NCBI GenBank assembly: GCA_002964805.2
Contig: PUDQ02000001.1
Location: forward strand, 4,240,001-4,304,000
Length of the DNA stretch: 64,000 nucleotides
Source of the DNA: Trametes villosa
Taxonomy: Eukaryota > Basidiomycota > Agaricomycetes > Polyporales > Polyporaceae
Reading direction: 5' to 3'
Shown: piece by piece, positions 34,623 through 45,931 of the stretch
Numbering within the stretch: position 1 is the stretch's first letter
Layout: the number at the start of each line of letters is the position of its first letter
Notes under the pieces: model-generated
What the model saw: the letters and a program-made list of their open reading frames with translations, nothing else
Told to the model about the DNA's origin: nothing
Database searches by the model: none
Made by a program: the position numbers and the translations under genes

Positions 34623-35994
34623 TCACTCTGCCTTCAGCTTGGGCGTCTCGACGCCCGGAGCGAGACCCGCCTTGACCGCCGCCACATAGTGTTGGCGCTT
34701 CTCCAAGTCTGTACAAGGGTGAGATATGAGTTGTGTGCTACGGACGGGGGAGGTTGACACTTGCCGTGCGCCCACATAGCCGCCCCGATCCGGTTCGAGA
34801 TGGAGAAGATCAGTCCAATGAGCGGGAGCCTCTCCGCCAAGGCAGCCGCGAAGCCAAAGGCTACGACGAGCAGGGTCAAACAACCGGCATATGAGCGCGT
34901 GACGATTACCGCACTATATAACACGTACCTCGGTAGTCCCATTTGCGCTCCTCGATGAACGTCGAGACTTGCTCAGTCGTCATACCCTTCGCCTTGAAGT
35001 ACTGATGTTGCATATATGAGGGGTCATGTTGGCGTAGAAGTACCGAATGGGGCACATACCGGCTGGTGCAAGTATCGCGCCGTACCCAGAGACCTGAACC
35101 ACGCCGCAATAATGATACCCGCGAACGGCACAAAGTTGAGCGGGATCATGAGCACTGGAGGACGCCACAACATCAATATCGGACCCGAGAACCATGAGCC
35201 GCTCTATGTAGGCACGTACGTTTGCTGACAATTCTTCCAACTGGTCCGCTCATGAACAAGCCGAGACCCCAGCTCTTGTGCTGGACACGGGGCGGGTTGT
35301 CCCACTCCTCCACGTACGGGCGCCACCAGTCTGCGCCCTTGCCGCGGGAGGTGATGGTTTGATCATACGCGCGCTCGCGTGCGATACGAATGTTGCGCGA
35401 GAGGAAGAAGTAGATGACCGCCGAGACCTGGCTTGAGAGGAAGAAGAGGGTTGCGTCTGTCAAATTCCCCACCCAGTGAGCATACTCGAGGAGAAGTCGG
35501 CGGTGAGACGACGCACATGTTGGCAGGTCAAACGGCATTGGTATGCCCAGAATTGCGTTCTGCGACAGGCCGGTCACGCGAGGGGAGCTGTGGACATCTG
35601 GCGTTCAGCCAAGCAGAGGATATCGTATGCGCATAGGTCTCACTTGATGAGGAACACCTCTACAAATTTCTTTTGGATCTTGAACGAACTAATCCCCTGC
35701 CCAACAGAGTCAACACCGCCGCAAGGAGATACCATGATTTGAACTACTTACCCAGATGACGGCTACTGAGGCACCTCGCACGAACCCGTGCTTGCACTTC
35801 TGCCATGCGGGGACGTAGAGGTTCCTGTCTGTCACCAGTCTGTAGAACCCTACCACCACGTAGGACGGAGGAAACTGCAGCCGGGAGGTCGCGCGACGCA
35901 ACTGCTCTGGTACATCCTCCGTGTATGGGGTAGGAGGGTCTCCGCTGTATGCACCAGGCACAACAGCCTTCTCGGGGGCGGGGACAACCGACAT
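34623..35994 (-). CDS. EI24-domain / RRT8-like multi-span membrane protein
   Basis: The fungal EI24-like family includes yeast Rrt8 and Lds proteins of lipid droplets and the spore wall. The start at 35994 gives MSVVPAPEKAVVPGAYSG. Exon joins include ASVAVIW/GISSFKIQKKFVEVFL, FLI-N/SPRVTGLSQNAILGIP and DLPT/YATLFFLSSQVSAVIYFFL. Later segments are SWGLGLFMSGP, VLMIPLNFVPFAGIIIAAWF, YFKAKGMTTEQVSTFIEERK and the diagnostic end LPLIGLIFSISNRIGAAMWA before DLEKRQHYVAAVKAGLAPG. Four or more hydrophobic spans are visible. The ISNRIGAAMWAHDLEK stretch is the main reason for the family call. An upstream in-frame ATG at 36099 would add 35 residues rich in His and is less likely. About 330-340 residues. 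Confidence 0.7.
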
Positions 35995-36494
35995 GTTATC
36001 GACTGGTGTAATGTTCGGTGAGTGTGTGTGGGCTGCCTGAGCACCGGAGTGAGTATGCAAGAGAGTGGGCAAGTTCACGCTGTGGTGGTCTTTGAGCAAG
36101 TAGTATAAATGAGCGCACTAACACCCCGCAGCGTCATAGCCCTCTCGGAGCGCCCGTGCACATCCTCGGCACGCCCGCATAGCCGCATACAACGGCCCGG
36201 CCATCTCTGCCGCACATCGCGTTGGACCGTCCCGACGAGGTCATACACCTTACTAGCCCGGAGTTGACTGCACACGGGGGTGTAATCCGTCCGGAGACCA
36301 TGACATTGATATGCATTTGTACAACTCTACAACACTTCTTCAGCTCGGGGGCCAGTTGGTTTGTACTGATCTGACTATGCGCCGCCGCCACCCGGCAGCG
36401 ATCCGAAGCGCGGTCTCGTCGCGTCGACGAAGAAAGGCGGGAGGAGGGGGAATCGGGGTGGATAGATTCACATCGCGTGAGCGGGCGCGGGGGA
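35995..36494. other. Intergenic; distal part belongs to the triplicated segment
   Basis: Bases 35995-36365 hold no recognised gene. The stretch from about 36370 to the cofilin 1 stop resembles the flank at 39055-39178 (shared GGCGGGAGGAGGGGGAATCG), so it is 3' flank carried in the duplication. Confidence 0.5.
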
Positions 36495-37196
36495 TCAGTT
36501 GCCTCGGGAGACCTTGTCAAGCACTGTGCCGCCACAGCCGTAAGTATCCGAGCGTGGATCGCGCGTAAGGAGGTAGGGGAGGACGCACCGCTCTCGTGAG
36601 TGACCTCGCTGAAATCCGTTCCCTGGATCTCGGTGGCGATCCCAACGAGAGACCGTCGGAGAGCCTCCTTGGACGACGCGAACAACATCTTCTGCTTCAC
36701 TTTCGAGTCGTCGGGAGACCTGATCAGCGCGATCGCGCGTCGCGTAGATAACGCAGCATCCGTTAGCGATCTCCGTTCAGTTTACAGCCTTCCGGACCAC
36801 TCAACCTCACGCGCACGGTGCACGAAGCTCGTGCGACGACAGCAGAGCGAGGGAGGGCAGCCTAGGCGATGCGAGATAGTACGCACCAGCTGTAGAACAC
36901 AATCTTGCTCCGCTTCCCGCCGTCTTCCTTCTCGAAGTCAAAGTCGTACACGGCCCACCGGCAGTCCGCCTCGGGGAGGTCGCCGATGAAGTCGTCGTAC
37001 GTGCTCCCGGGCGCGCCCTTCTTCTCGACAACGATCTCCGTGTTGCCCTTGTTGAGCGTGAAGACGATGTACTTGCTCTTCTTCCCGAGCTTCAGCTCCT
37101 GGAACGCGTCCAGGCACTCCGAGTTCACGCCGACGCCGGAGGACTGCCGCGCGGGTCAGCAGCGGCGCGCGCACACGCGGGTTGGCGACGTACCAT
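36495..37196 (-). CDS. COF1: Cofilin (ADF family), tandem copy 1
   Basis: Cofilin severs and depolymerises actin filaments. The start ATG at 37196 is an exon by itself (ATG then GTACGT), followed by [99 protein letters not shown] and the last exon VLDKVSRGN. All four exons join in phase. The N-terminal Ser (phospho-site position), the KMLFASSK actin-binding helix and about 138 residues agree with yeast-type cofilin. Of the three copies this one keeps the family C-terminus LDKVSRGN best. A TATATGCATA element lies about 95 bases upstream. It is the most downstream copy and the likely main functional one. Confidence 0.95.
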
Positions 37197-37574
37197 GTCT
37201 GCTGCAAGATGCGGTGGGGGTGGGGGTGAGAGGGGTGGTGTGGTGAGAGGCTGGGACGCGGGATGGAGATGGGGGCGGAGGGCGAGCTGCTATATGCATA
37301 TCACGATGGGCGACAACGGCGATTGCCGCGCTGTGATTGGACAAGGCGGCGGCTCGACTGCGCCGCTCGCGACGATCCCTTTCTCCTCCAACCTGCCCGC
37401 ACGCGCGCGCAGAGACAATCGTCTTGTTCACAGTGGATACGGTAGTCTATGTTGAGTTCAAACTGTACGCGAAACTTACACAAACCGCGCAGAGAAACCG
37501 AGTCGGCGCGGCGGGTCAGCGTTCCCAGCGCGCGACCACACTACCGCATGCTCGCAGTCGGGGCGGTGTCCATG

Positions 37575-37733
37575 TCATCGCCCGTCCTGCTCAGATGCTG
37601 CGTCCAGCCACGGCTCGTAGTCGTACTCCGCCTCGCCGTCCTCGTTCGCTGCGCATGGCATTGCTTGGCGCAGGAAGTCGATCGCGCTAGCCGGCAGGTG
37701 CGCCACACGGAGGTCGAGCTCGGTGACGTACGA
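37575..37733 (-). pseudogene. Orphan copy of the last alpha-actinin exon (1)
   Basis: This 159-base stretch has the same length as the real last exon (40185-40343) and encodes [20 protein letters not shown] followed by [18 protein letters not shown] and a final EQDGR-stop, with a few replacements (WLDAASEQDGR against [11 protein letters not shown]). An AG dinucleotide still stands at its 5' edge. Without the rest of the gene it cannot make alpha-actinin. It marks the edge of the tandem duplication upstream of cofilin 1. Confidence 0.85.
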
Positions 37734-37815
37734 CTACGAGCGCAGCAAACTCAGCGCAGTACTGTACTCCGATGGGTATATACATGGTGACGGTAACCCA
37801 TGGTCTGGCTAGGGC

Positions 37816-38524
37816 TCAGTTGCCTCGGGAGACCTTGTCGAACACTATCCCGCCATAGGCATCAGTATCCGGGCGCGGATGGCGGGCAGTGAAGACGCAC
37901 CGGCCTCATGAGCGATCTCGCTGTATTCCGTCCCTTGGATCTCGGTGGAGATCCCTACCAACGACCGCCGGAGAGCGTCCTTGGACGATGCGAACAACAT
38001 CTTCCGCTTGATTTTCGCGTCGTCGGGGGACCTGACCAGCACGATTGCGCGTCGAGTAGACATATAAAGTAGCATCCGTCAGCAATCTCCGTCCATCCTG
38101 TAACCCCCCAGTCCCCCCAGCCTCACATACACGACGCGTAAAGCTCGTATGAGGATAACCAGGCGCGAGGGCGGGGGAAGCTGGGGCGATGTGAAGCGAA
38201 GCGGCACTCACCAGCTGTAGAACGTGATCTTGTTCCGCTTCCTGCCGTCCGCCTTCTCGTAGTCAAAGTCGTAAATGGCCCACCGACAGTCCGCCGCGGG
38301 GAAGCAGGCGAGGAAGTCATCGTACGTAGCCCCGACGGCGCCCGTCTTCTCGACGACGATCTCCGTGTCGTCTTCGTTGAGCGTGAAGGTGATGTACTTG
38401 AGCCTCTTCCCGAGCTTTAGCTCATTGAACGTGTTCAGGCATTCGTTGTTCACGCCGACGCCGGAGGCCGACTGGTGTCGCACGTGTTAGCGCAGGCCAC
38501 AGACACTAGCGGGCGACGTACCAT
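37816..38524 (-). CDS. Cofilin (ADF family), tandem copy 2
   Basis: It has the same four-exon plan as copy 1: ATG alone at 38524, then [99 protein letters not shown] and the end VFDKVSRGN with TGA at 37816-37818. All junctions are in phase and all family residues needed for an ADF fold appear present, so it should be functional. It differs from copy 1 at many positions, including KLKY-type changes ([10 protein letters not shown]) and an acidic N-E-D-D loop. A CTATATG element lies about 90 bases upstream of the ATG. Confidence 0.9.
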
Positions 38525-38765
38525 GTCTGATGCAAGATGAGGTGGGGTGGGGGAGAGGGGTGTGAGGTGAGAGGCTGGGACGTGGGATGGGGATGGGGAT
38601 GGAGAGAGGACTGCTATATGTACCCGCCATGCACGCGCGCACAGAGACAATCGTCTCATGCATAGTGGATACAGTAGTCTATGTCAGGTCCATACCGCAC
38701 TGGCAGCGCGCGACCCACACCATACCGCGAGGCAACGCATGCTCACAGTCGGGGCAGTGCCCATG

Positions 38766-38990
38766 TCACCGCCCATCCTGCTCAGACACCTCGTCCAGCC
38801 ACCGCTCGTAGTCGTACTCCGCCGCCTCGCCCACCTCGTTCGCCTCGGACGGCATCGCTTGGCGGAGGAAGTCAATTGCGCTCGCCGGCAGGTGCGCCAC
38901 ACTATTCTCCCCTAGGCAGACGTGCCAAGGTGCTCTATGAGGGGAGGCAGGGACGAGCACCACACGGAGGCCGAGCTCGGTGATGTACGG
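38766..38990 (-). pseudogene. Orphan copy of the last alpha-actinin exon (2)
   Basis: The 3' part encodes [20 protein letters not shown] and ends WLDEVSEQDGR-stop at 38766-38768. The 5' part (VTELGL-like) is separated from it by an insertion of about 60-70 bases near 38900-38962 that is absent from the other two units. It is a leftover of the tandem duplication between cofilins 3 and 2. Confidence 0.8.
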
Positions 38991-39178
38991 CTACGAACGC
39001 AGCAAATTCAGCACGGTGTCCCGTGGGTACACACATAGCGACAGTAGCTCATGATCTAACTGTCGCCGCCGCTACCCAGCAAAGATCCGAAGGGCAGACG
39101 CGTCGCGTCGACGAGGAAATGGCGGGAGGAGGGGGAATCGGGTAGAGAGAACCCCATCGCGTGAGAGGGCGCGGGGGC

Positions 39179-39875
39179 TCACTTGCTCTTGGAGAGTACT
39201 GTGCTCAACACTATCCCGCCACAGGCATCAGTATCCGGGCGCGGATGGCGTGCAGTGAGGACGCACCGGCCTCATGAGAGATCTCGTCGAGTTCCGATCC
39301 TAGGACCGAGACGGAGATCCCGACCAACAACCGCCGGAGAGCGTCCGTGGACGATGCGAACAACATCTTCTGCTTGACCCTCGCATCGTCGGGACCTGAT
39401 CAGCACAATCGCGCGTCGAGTAGGTAAAGCAGCATTCGTCAGCGATCTCCGTCCGCTGTGTAGCCCCAGCCCTCCCTGCCTCACGCGCCCGCCTGTAGAC
39501 ACACGGAGCTCGTGCGACGACAGCCGGGCCGGGAGTGCAGCAGGGACCGTGCAAAACGGTACTCACCAGCTGTAGAACACAAGCTTGCTCTGCTTCCTGC
39601 CGGCCTTCTCGAAGTCAAAGTCGTACACGGCCCACCGGCAGTCTGCGGAGGGTAGGCTGTTGAGGAAGTCGTTGTACGTGGACCCGACGGCGCCCGTCTT
39701 CTCGACGACGATCTCCGTGTTGGCCTTGTTGAGCGTGAAGATGATGAACTTGAGCCGCTTCCCGAGCTTCAGCTCGTGGAACGTGTCTAGGCACTCGTTG
39801 CTGACGCTGACGCTTGAGGCTGACTGGTGTGCGCGGGTCAGCACAGGCCACAGACACTAGCGGGCGACGTACCAT
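39179..39875 (-). pseudogene. Cofilin tandem copy 3, frameshifted
   Basis: The start ATG exon (39873-39875) and second exon are intact: [59 protein letters not shown] and LVFYSW. At the start of exon 3, however, the sequence after the AG acceptor is two bases shorter than in copies 1 and 2 (about 39393-39396). The expected [16 protein letters not shown] is therefore out of frame after normal splicing, and a stop follows at 39272-39274. If the frame were kept, the end would also be unusual, VLSTVLSKSK instead of VLDKVSRGN. No alternative acceptor that restores phase is obvious. It is either a decaying copy, a truncated protein, or a sequencing error at one site. It lies closest to intact alpha-actinin (310 bases). 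Confidence 0.75.
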
Positions 39876-40184
39876 GTCTGATGCAAGAAGAGAAGGGGCG
39901 AGGGAGAGTGGTGTGGGGTGGTGTAGTGTAGTGTGAGGCTGGGACGCGGGATGGAGATGGGATGGGGGTCGAGCGAGGGCTGCTATATGCACCCACCATG
40001 GACGCGCGCACAGAAATAATCGTCTTATTCATAGTGGATACAGTAGTCTATGTCGAGTCGAGTCCATACCATACGCGAAGCGCACACAGACGGCGCAGAG
40101 AAACCGAGGCGGTCAGCGCGCCCAGCGCGCGACCCGCACCACACCGCGAGGTAACGTATGCTCGCAGTCGGGGCGGTGCCCATG

Positions 40185-42899
40185 TCATCGCCCGTCCTGC
40201 TCAAATACCTCGTCCAGCCACCTCTCGTAGTCGTACTCCGCCTCGCCGACCTCGTTCGCTGCGCATGGCATCGCTTGGCGGAGGAAGTCGATCGCGCTCG
40301 CGGGCAGGTGCGCCACGCGGAGGTCGAGCTCGGTGACGTACGGCTACGAACGCAGCATTCAGCGCGGTGCCCAGTGGGGACATAGTGATGGCTATTCACC
40401 TTGTCCGCAGCGATACCGCGGAACGACTCTCGTAGCTGCGCAGGGGAGGTCTGGTCCTCCATGATATCGACCTGTCCAGGTCGTCAGTATCTCGAACAGA
40501 CCGCGCATGCGGACGAGATTTACCAAGAGATTGATAAACGCTTCGAACGTCACTGCGCCGTAGTCTTGTAGCAGCTGGTCGTAGATGAGGTCCATGTCCT
40601 CGTCCTACGCACAAGGCTGGTTAGACTACTGTGGACGAGCGCGATCGAGTAGACGAACCGAGTACACAATCCCCAGGCTCGCAAGCGCAGCAGCCATTTC
40701 GGATTGGTTGAGGGTGTTCGACTCATCCTTGTCAAAGTACCGAAAAGTGCTCTCGAACTGCTCTAGCTGCGCCGGGGTTAGGTTCGTCATGTTCCGGGAA
40801 ACGATCTGGGCATATCACGCGTCAGGATCTGCAGAACGTCCGGAAGAGGTAGGAGTCCTGCCTGGTTGTCGATGAAGGCGATCTTCTTTGTGATACTTTG
40901 GGAAAGAAGCTCGAGCTCAAAACGCAGATCCTCCACGGTAAACACGGTGTAGTCGTTCTCGTCCACATTCGCGTCTCGGCACTCGTCCTCCGCTGCAGCG
41001 ACGACATGCAACGAGTCGGATAGAGCTGGCATGCGCGTTTGCAGCTCGCGGACTTGCTCCATTTGCTCCTCGAGAGGTCCCTCGACAGAGACAAGTTCAG
41101 TGGATATCAGGCGCAAGCGTCGCTCGAAGTCGTTGGCTAAGTCTGCAAATTTGTGACGTAGGTTGTCCTTGATTCTGCGGACGATACCAACCATGAGAGA
41201 ACATACGATAATGGAAGAATATCAGACTTACTGCCGGATCTCTGCATTGATAGCTTTCGAGCGTTCCGCCTCTGCCCTTAGCAGCGTCGTCCACGCGTCG
41301 TCCACATCGCCCTGGGATAGCCCTGGGGGCGGAACGTATTCCCGCAAGCCGTACGTCTTCAGCTTCGTTTGCACGTTGCCAAACAGGGTCGCGACATCTT
41401 GCTTCTCGGTCACCCATGAGCGCTTCGTGGTTTGCTTGTAGTGCTGGAACGATGCTGCATGTTGCCGTGCGTCCGCATACGTGCCGACGAACGATTTCGC
41501 CGCCCAATTCGCGCGCATCTCGGACATGGAGCGCAGCAGTGCGCGCACGCGCCGCTCGTAGTCGTTCCTGGATGTCCATACGGACTGCATGAGCTCGGCG
41601 AACTTCTCGACGCGTCGCGACACGGTCTCGGTTTGCTCTTGGGGGTATTTAGCATCATTGGTTCGCGGAAGTGGCGATGGGTGCACCTACCCATAGACGA
41701 AAACGCGTGGAAGTAACCCGCGACGTAAGTCATAACACTACGTTCGTCTGGGTGCTGCGTATCACACAGATCTGCCACTTCCAGCAGTTGCTGTCAAAAA
41801 GGGGACCATCAACGATCGTTGACGTGCAGGGCGACGAGTCGACGAACGGGAATACCAAGGTGCTCCTCAGCGACCTGGAATGCAAGCCGGGTGTTGCCAT
41901 GCCGGTCGGCCTACGTTATAAGCGTTAGTTGGTATTCAAGCATACTCCCAGATGCACGGCTGCTGTAATTTACCTTGTCTAGTTTGTCATAGTCGATGAG
42001 GTCAGGTCGATGACAGTGAATCAGCGCACATCTGAATTCGACTAAGGATCCTGTGCTCTTTGAACTTACGGCTATGCCACTTACAGTGCAAGTCCGTCGG
42101 ACCAACTGAGGGAGAAGTCTTGCACATCAACCTCCTTGTATGGTTCCGTCTTGCGCTGACACCAGAGAAGCAGACCCTCCTTGGCGGAAAGGCCTTCCTC
42201 ACTTCACCCATAGGTTTAATATTAGACCATAGTGCGCATATTGAGACGCCAGATGCGAAAGGGACGGACCTGATATCTGCGATCGTGAAACGCAGGATGA
42301 GAGTCCAGATCATGCCGAGAATGAGCTTCAGGTTCCCGTCAATAATGTCTATGAGGTATTAGGAGGGATGGCCAGCTGCTCTGTAGGACACTAGCGCACC
42401 TTCGGGACCAATGTTCGTGAGTTTCACGCCCCGTGAGGTAATGAATTCAAGGGCCTTGTTCACATTCTCCGCTTTCTGGATGCGCATCCTGGGATTCTTG
42501 TTATACCGGCCCAACGAAGTGTCGCCTAGGCGCATTCAGGCCTTCGAGCAACCGCCAAAGAAGATGGGACGTACCCATGATTTCCTGCGCGCCCTGTCAA
42601 TACATTTCTTTGAGGAACATGCATGTGCTTACCATGAGTTGGATCAGCCGTACACCATCAGATAGATCCTTCACGAGAGAGGACATTGGCGGGTGGCCGT
42701 TCGCTTCTAGCTTAGTATTGAGCCTACGCCTCCGTTAAGCGCGAGCTAGGACGCGATGCGTTGCGAGTGCGCACCATTTGCAGAAGGTGCGTTCTTGGAC
42801 ATCGCGGGAGCGCGCTTCGATAGACTCGATGATCGTCGGGGAGAGGGGCGAGAGAAAGCCGGGTGCCCAGGACTGCCTGTTGGTGGTGTACGTCTCCAT
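40185..42899 (-). CDS. AIN1: Alpha-actinin (actin cross-linker)
   Basis: Alpha-actinin bundles actin filaments, in fungi mainly at the cytokinetic ring. The start at 42899 reads [20 protein letters not shown] and then [16 protein letters not shown] joined to [20 protein letters not shown] and [10 protein letters not shown], which is CH domain 1. [15 protein letters not shown] and [10 protein letters not shown] follow, with [18 protein letters not shown] and [18 protein letters not shown] for CH domain 2. The middle exons carry the helical spectrin-like rod ([60 protein letters not shown]). The C-terminus has an EF-hand loop [12 protein letters not shown], then [19 protein letters not shown] and the last exon [20 protein letters not shown] to EQDGR. 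About 620-640 residues, the size of fission-yeast Ain1. It is divergent from POB3 and its last exon is copied into the cofilin array. Confidence 0.92.
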
Positions 42900-43179
42900 C
42901 ACGGCGAGGACGGGCAGGGGCGCGGGACGAGTGCGGGATCGAGGGGGAGCAGGAGCGGCAGATGGGCTGAGGGAGACAGAGGGAGGCCGAGCGCGACGGA
43001 GGCCCTGGGCGCGCGACTGGCCGAGCGGGGGCGGTGGTGGCGCGCGCGAACACGAGCGCGTGTTCAAACTCCGCAACGCGTCCCCTTCTCGCGCCTGTCT
43101 CGCTCTCCGGCCCGCCTGCTCTTGCCTCCTCTCCACCACCACCTCCCCCTCCTCGCCCCTCGCGGTCTCGGTAGCGGCC
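42900..43179. promoter_or_regulatory. Shared divergent promoter region, alpha-actinin / POB3
   Basis: The 280-base GC-rich gap between the two start codons must contain both promoters. The last about 120 bases before POB3 are C/T-rich (for example CCTCTCCACCACCACC near 43128-43143). No TATA box is obvious. Confidence 0.45.
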
Positions 43180-45471
43180 ATGACGACGACGCAGTTTGAC
43201 AAGATCTACCACAACCTCTCCACCGATGTTGGCAGTGCGTCCCCTTTGACCCGCCCCCCGAGCGGCACACTCAATGCCCTTTCGCTCCAGAGTTCCGTCT
43301 CGCCGTCAGCGGCATGGCGTGGAAGGCCGAAGAGGGCAGCGACATGGTCGCGATACAGGCACAGGACATCAAATGGGCGCAGTGGATCCGTGTCGCGCGG
43401 AATTACCAACTCAGGGTGGGATTGAAGGACAGGTCGCGAGAAACCTTCGATGGTTTTGTGCGCGAGGTGAGTAAACATATACACGGTGTCCTAGGGAAGC
43501 GTGGAATGACACAGAACGGTAGGATCATGACAAGCTATCCCACCTGTTGAAGCAACATTTCAGCATCACACTTGAAACGAAGGAGGTCTCGTTTAAGGGC
43601 TGGAATTGGGGTGTGACAGACTTCCAAGGTGCGTCCAGATACCAAGTTATACGCGATTCGTACCTCACATCCGGTGCAGGGCAAGATCTGGCTTTCCTAG
43701 TGTCTAACAGGACTGCTTTCGAACTCCCCCTCACACATGTGGCGAACTCCAACATTGCTGGTCGTACCGAGGTGTCACTGGAGTTTGCCACGCAAAACAA
43801 GAAGCCCTCCCGCAGCGCTCCTGACGAGATGGTCGAGATTCGCTTCTACGTGCCCGGAACCCAAGTTAAGGGCCAGCGTGGGTCGGATGCGGGCTCCCAA
43901 AAGTCCGACGTCGAAGAGGATGGCGAGGAGATCAGCGCCGCGCAAGCATTCCACGATATGATCAAGGAGAAGGCCGAGCTTGGCCAGGTCGCCGGCGATA
44001 TCATCCTCAGCTTCGACGAAGTCAATGTACTAACGCCCAGAGGACGGTACGACGTCGACATGTACCCCGAATTCTTGCGGTTGCGCGGTAGGACATACGA
44101 CTACAAGATCGTATACAGCAGCATCTCGAAGCTGTTCCTCTTGCCGAAGGATGATCAGCATGTCCTGTTCATTGTAGGTGACATTCACCTGCAACCCCGC
44201 GCGTGCTCACCGCGGTATCTTTCCCTAGCTTGGATTGAGTCAACCAGTCAGGCAAGGCCAGACGCGTTACCTGTATCTCGTCATGCAGTTCAACCGAGAG
44301 GAGGAGATCACCGCGGAGTTGAACATGTCTGAGTACGTATGATCACACATCTCAACAGCCCTCCCAAACTGATCGCGCTGTAGAGAGGAGATCGCTCAGT
44401 ATGAGAAGCTCAAAAAGAACTACGAGGATCCTACCTTTGAGGTGGTCTCTGGCGTTTTCCGTGCACTCTCCAAGAAGAAAATTATCGGCGCTGGTAACTT
44501 CCAGAGGTACGCCCGGCGCCCCCACAAACTGTAGCCAAGGCTTGACCACTCACGCATACGCACAGCCGAGACGGCCACCCATCCGTCAAGGCGAACCTGA
44601 AGGCGGTCCAGGGCGACCTCTTCATGCTCGAGAAATACATCTTCTTCGTCTCGAAGCAGCCGACGCTCATCGAGCTCTCCGACATCCACCTCGTCGTCTT
44701 CTCGCGCCTCGGCGCGGGGCTCGGCGCGACCGCCGCGCGCACGTTCGACGTCAAGATCGTCACGAAGCGCGGGCCCGAGTACACCTTCACGTCGCTCAAC
44801 AAGGAGGAGTACGACCACGTGAACGCGTACCTCCAGGACAAGAAGGTGAAGACGAAGAACGAGATGATGGAGGGCGAGCTCATCATGGCTGCGGACGACG
44901 ATGACGAGGAGATGCAGAGCGTCGCGAGCAGCGGCGAGGAGGTGCCCAAGCCGCGCCTCGGCGGGGACGATGACGACAGCGAAGAGGGTATGTATGCGCT
45001 AGGACGGGATGTGAGTGCGGTAACTGACGCATATTGTTTGCAGATGAGGACTTCCAGGCGTCGGACTCCGATTCAGGCTCTCCTACTGAGTCTGACTCCG
45101 ACGAAGAGGGCGGTCAGACCGCCTCCGACGCCAGCGGTGACCGCGACTTCATGAAGGCCGCGAAGAAGGGCAAAGGCAAGGGCAAGGCGAAAGACGGCAA
45201 GGACAAGGCGAAGGATGGGAAGGACAAGGCGCCGCCGAAGAAGAAGGCGCCCGCGAAGAAGGACAAGGCGGACGAGAGCGACGCGGACGACGACAAGCCG
45301 AAGAAGGCCGCGCCGAAGCCCAAACCGAAGCCCAAGCCCAAGGCGAAGAAGGACGACGATGCGATGGACGTGGACGAGGAGGAGCGGCCGAAGCCCAAGC
45401 CCAAGCCAAAACCGAAGGCGAAGGAGGACGAGGATGGCCCCGTGAAGAAGAAGATCAAGGTTGCGGATTGA
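43180..45471 (+). CDS. POB3: FACT complex subunit Pob3 (SSRP1 family)
   Basis: Pob3 pairs with Spt16 to form the histone chaperone FACT, which reorganises nucleosomes during transcription and replication. The start at 43180 is [18 protein letters not shown], spliced to [16 protein letters not shown]. The N-terminal dimerisation domain continues with [20 protein letters not shown]. The middle tandem-PH part includes [49 protein letters not shown] and [20 protein letters not shown], then [20 protein letters not shown] and [20 protein letters not shown]. Next come [20 protein letters not shown] and [12 protein letters not shown]. The acidic, Lys-rich tail has two [11 protein letters not shown] blocks and ends KKKIKVAD. 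There is no HMG box, as in yeast Pob3 and unlike animal SSRP1. About 640 residues over eight exons. Confidence 0.95.
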
Positions 45472-45931
45472 GCTGTTGCACGCTCCTTCGCGTCTGTTTC
45501 TTCCCTCTTGCCGACCGTTACCTGTAGCATATCCTACCGCTGATCACTTGCTATCCCATAATATCTCTCGCTGTACTTCTGGCAAACTCGCGTTTTGAAT
45601 TCCGTCCGCCCCTCGGGGCGGTAGCTACATACGGATATATGCTGCATATGATATGGTCGATACAGGGGGAATAGGTAGGGTAAGGAGCGGCCAGGACGTG
45701 ATACGAACGATGGGAAGTAGCGATGTGCGAGCGCGCCGGCCCGCGTAAGACAAGGATTACCAACGACAGGGGAGGGGATAAATAGCTCCGTGCCAGGGCA
45801 TACTACACGTCGGAAGGTACATATTTACAGGTCGAACGCCGAAGGAATGAGGTGGTAGGCATTACAAAGGAGGGATAGGCTGTGGTGCTCTATGGATGCA
45901 TACGCGCGATATGTACAAGTCGGTGCCTGTG
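45472..45931. other. Convergent 3' flanks, no gene seen
   Basis: Sequence between the stop codons of the convergent POB3 and RA-PH genes. AT-rich parts near 45600-45670 are likely 3' UTRs. Confidence 0.45.

Larger units (their letters stand above)
36370..40343 (-). repeat. Tandemly triplicated alpha-actinin-exon/cofilin segment
   Basis: Three consecutive units each hold, in the direction of transcription, the last exon of alpha-actinin, about 300 bases of spacer with a TATA-like element, and a four-exon cofilin gene. Cofilin start codons lie at 39875, 38524 and 37196 (1351 and 1328 apart). The alpha-actinin stops lie at 40185, 38766 and 37575. Spacer motifs such as GCTATATG, TTCATAGTGGATACAGTAGT and GGGACGCGGGATGGAGATGG recur in two or three units. 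Confidence 0.9.
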
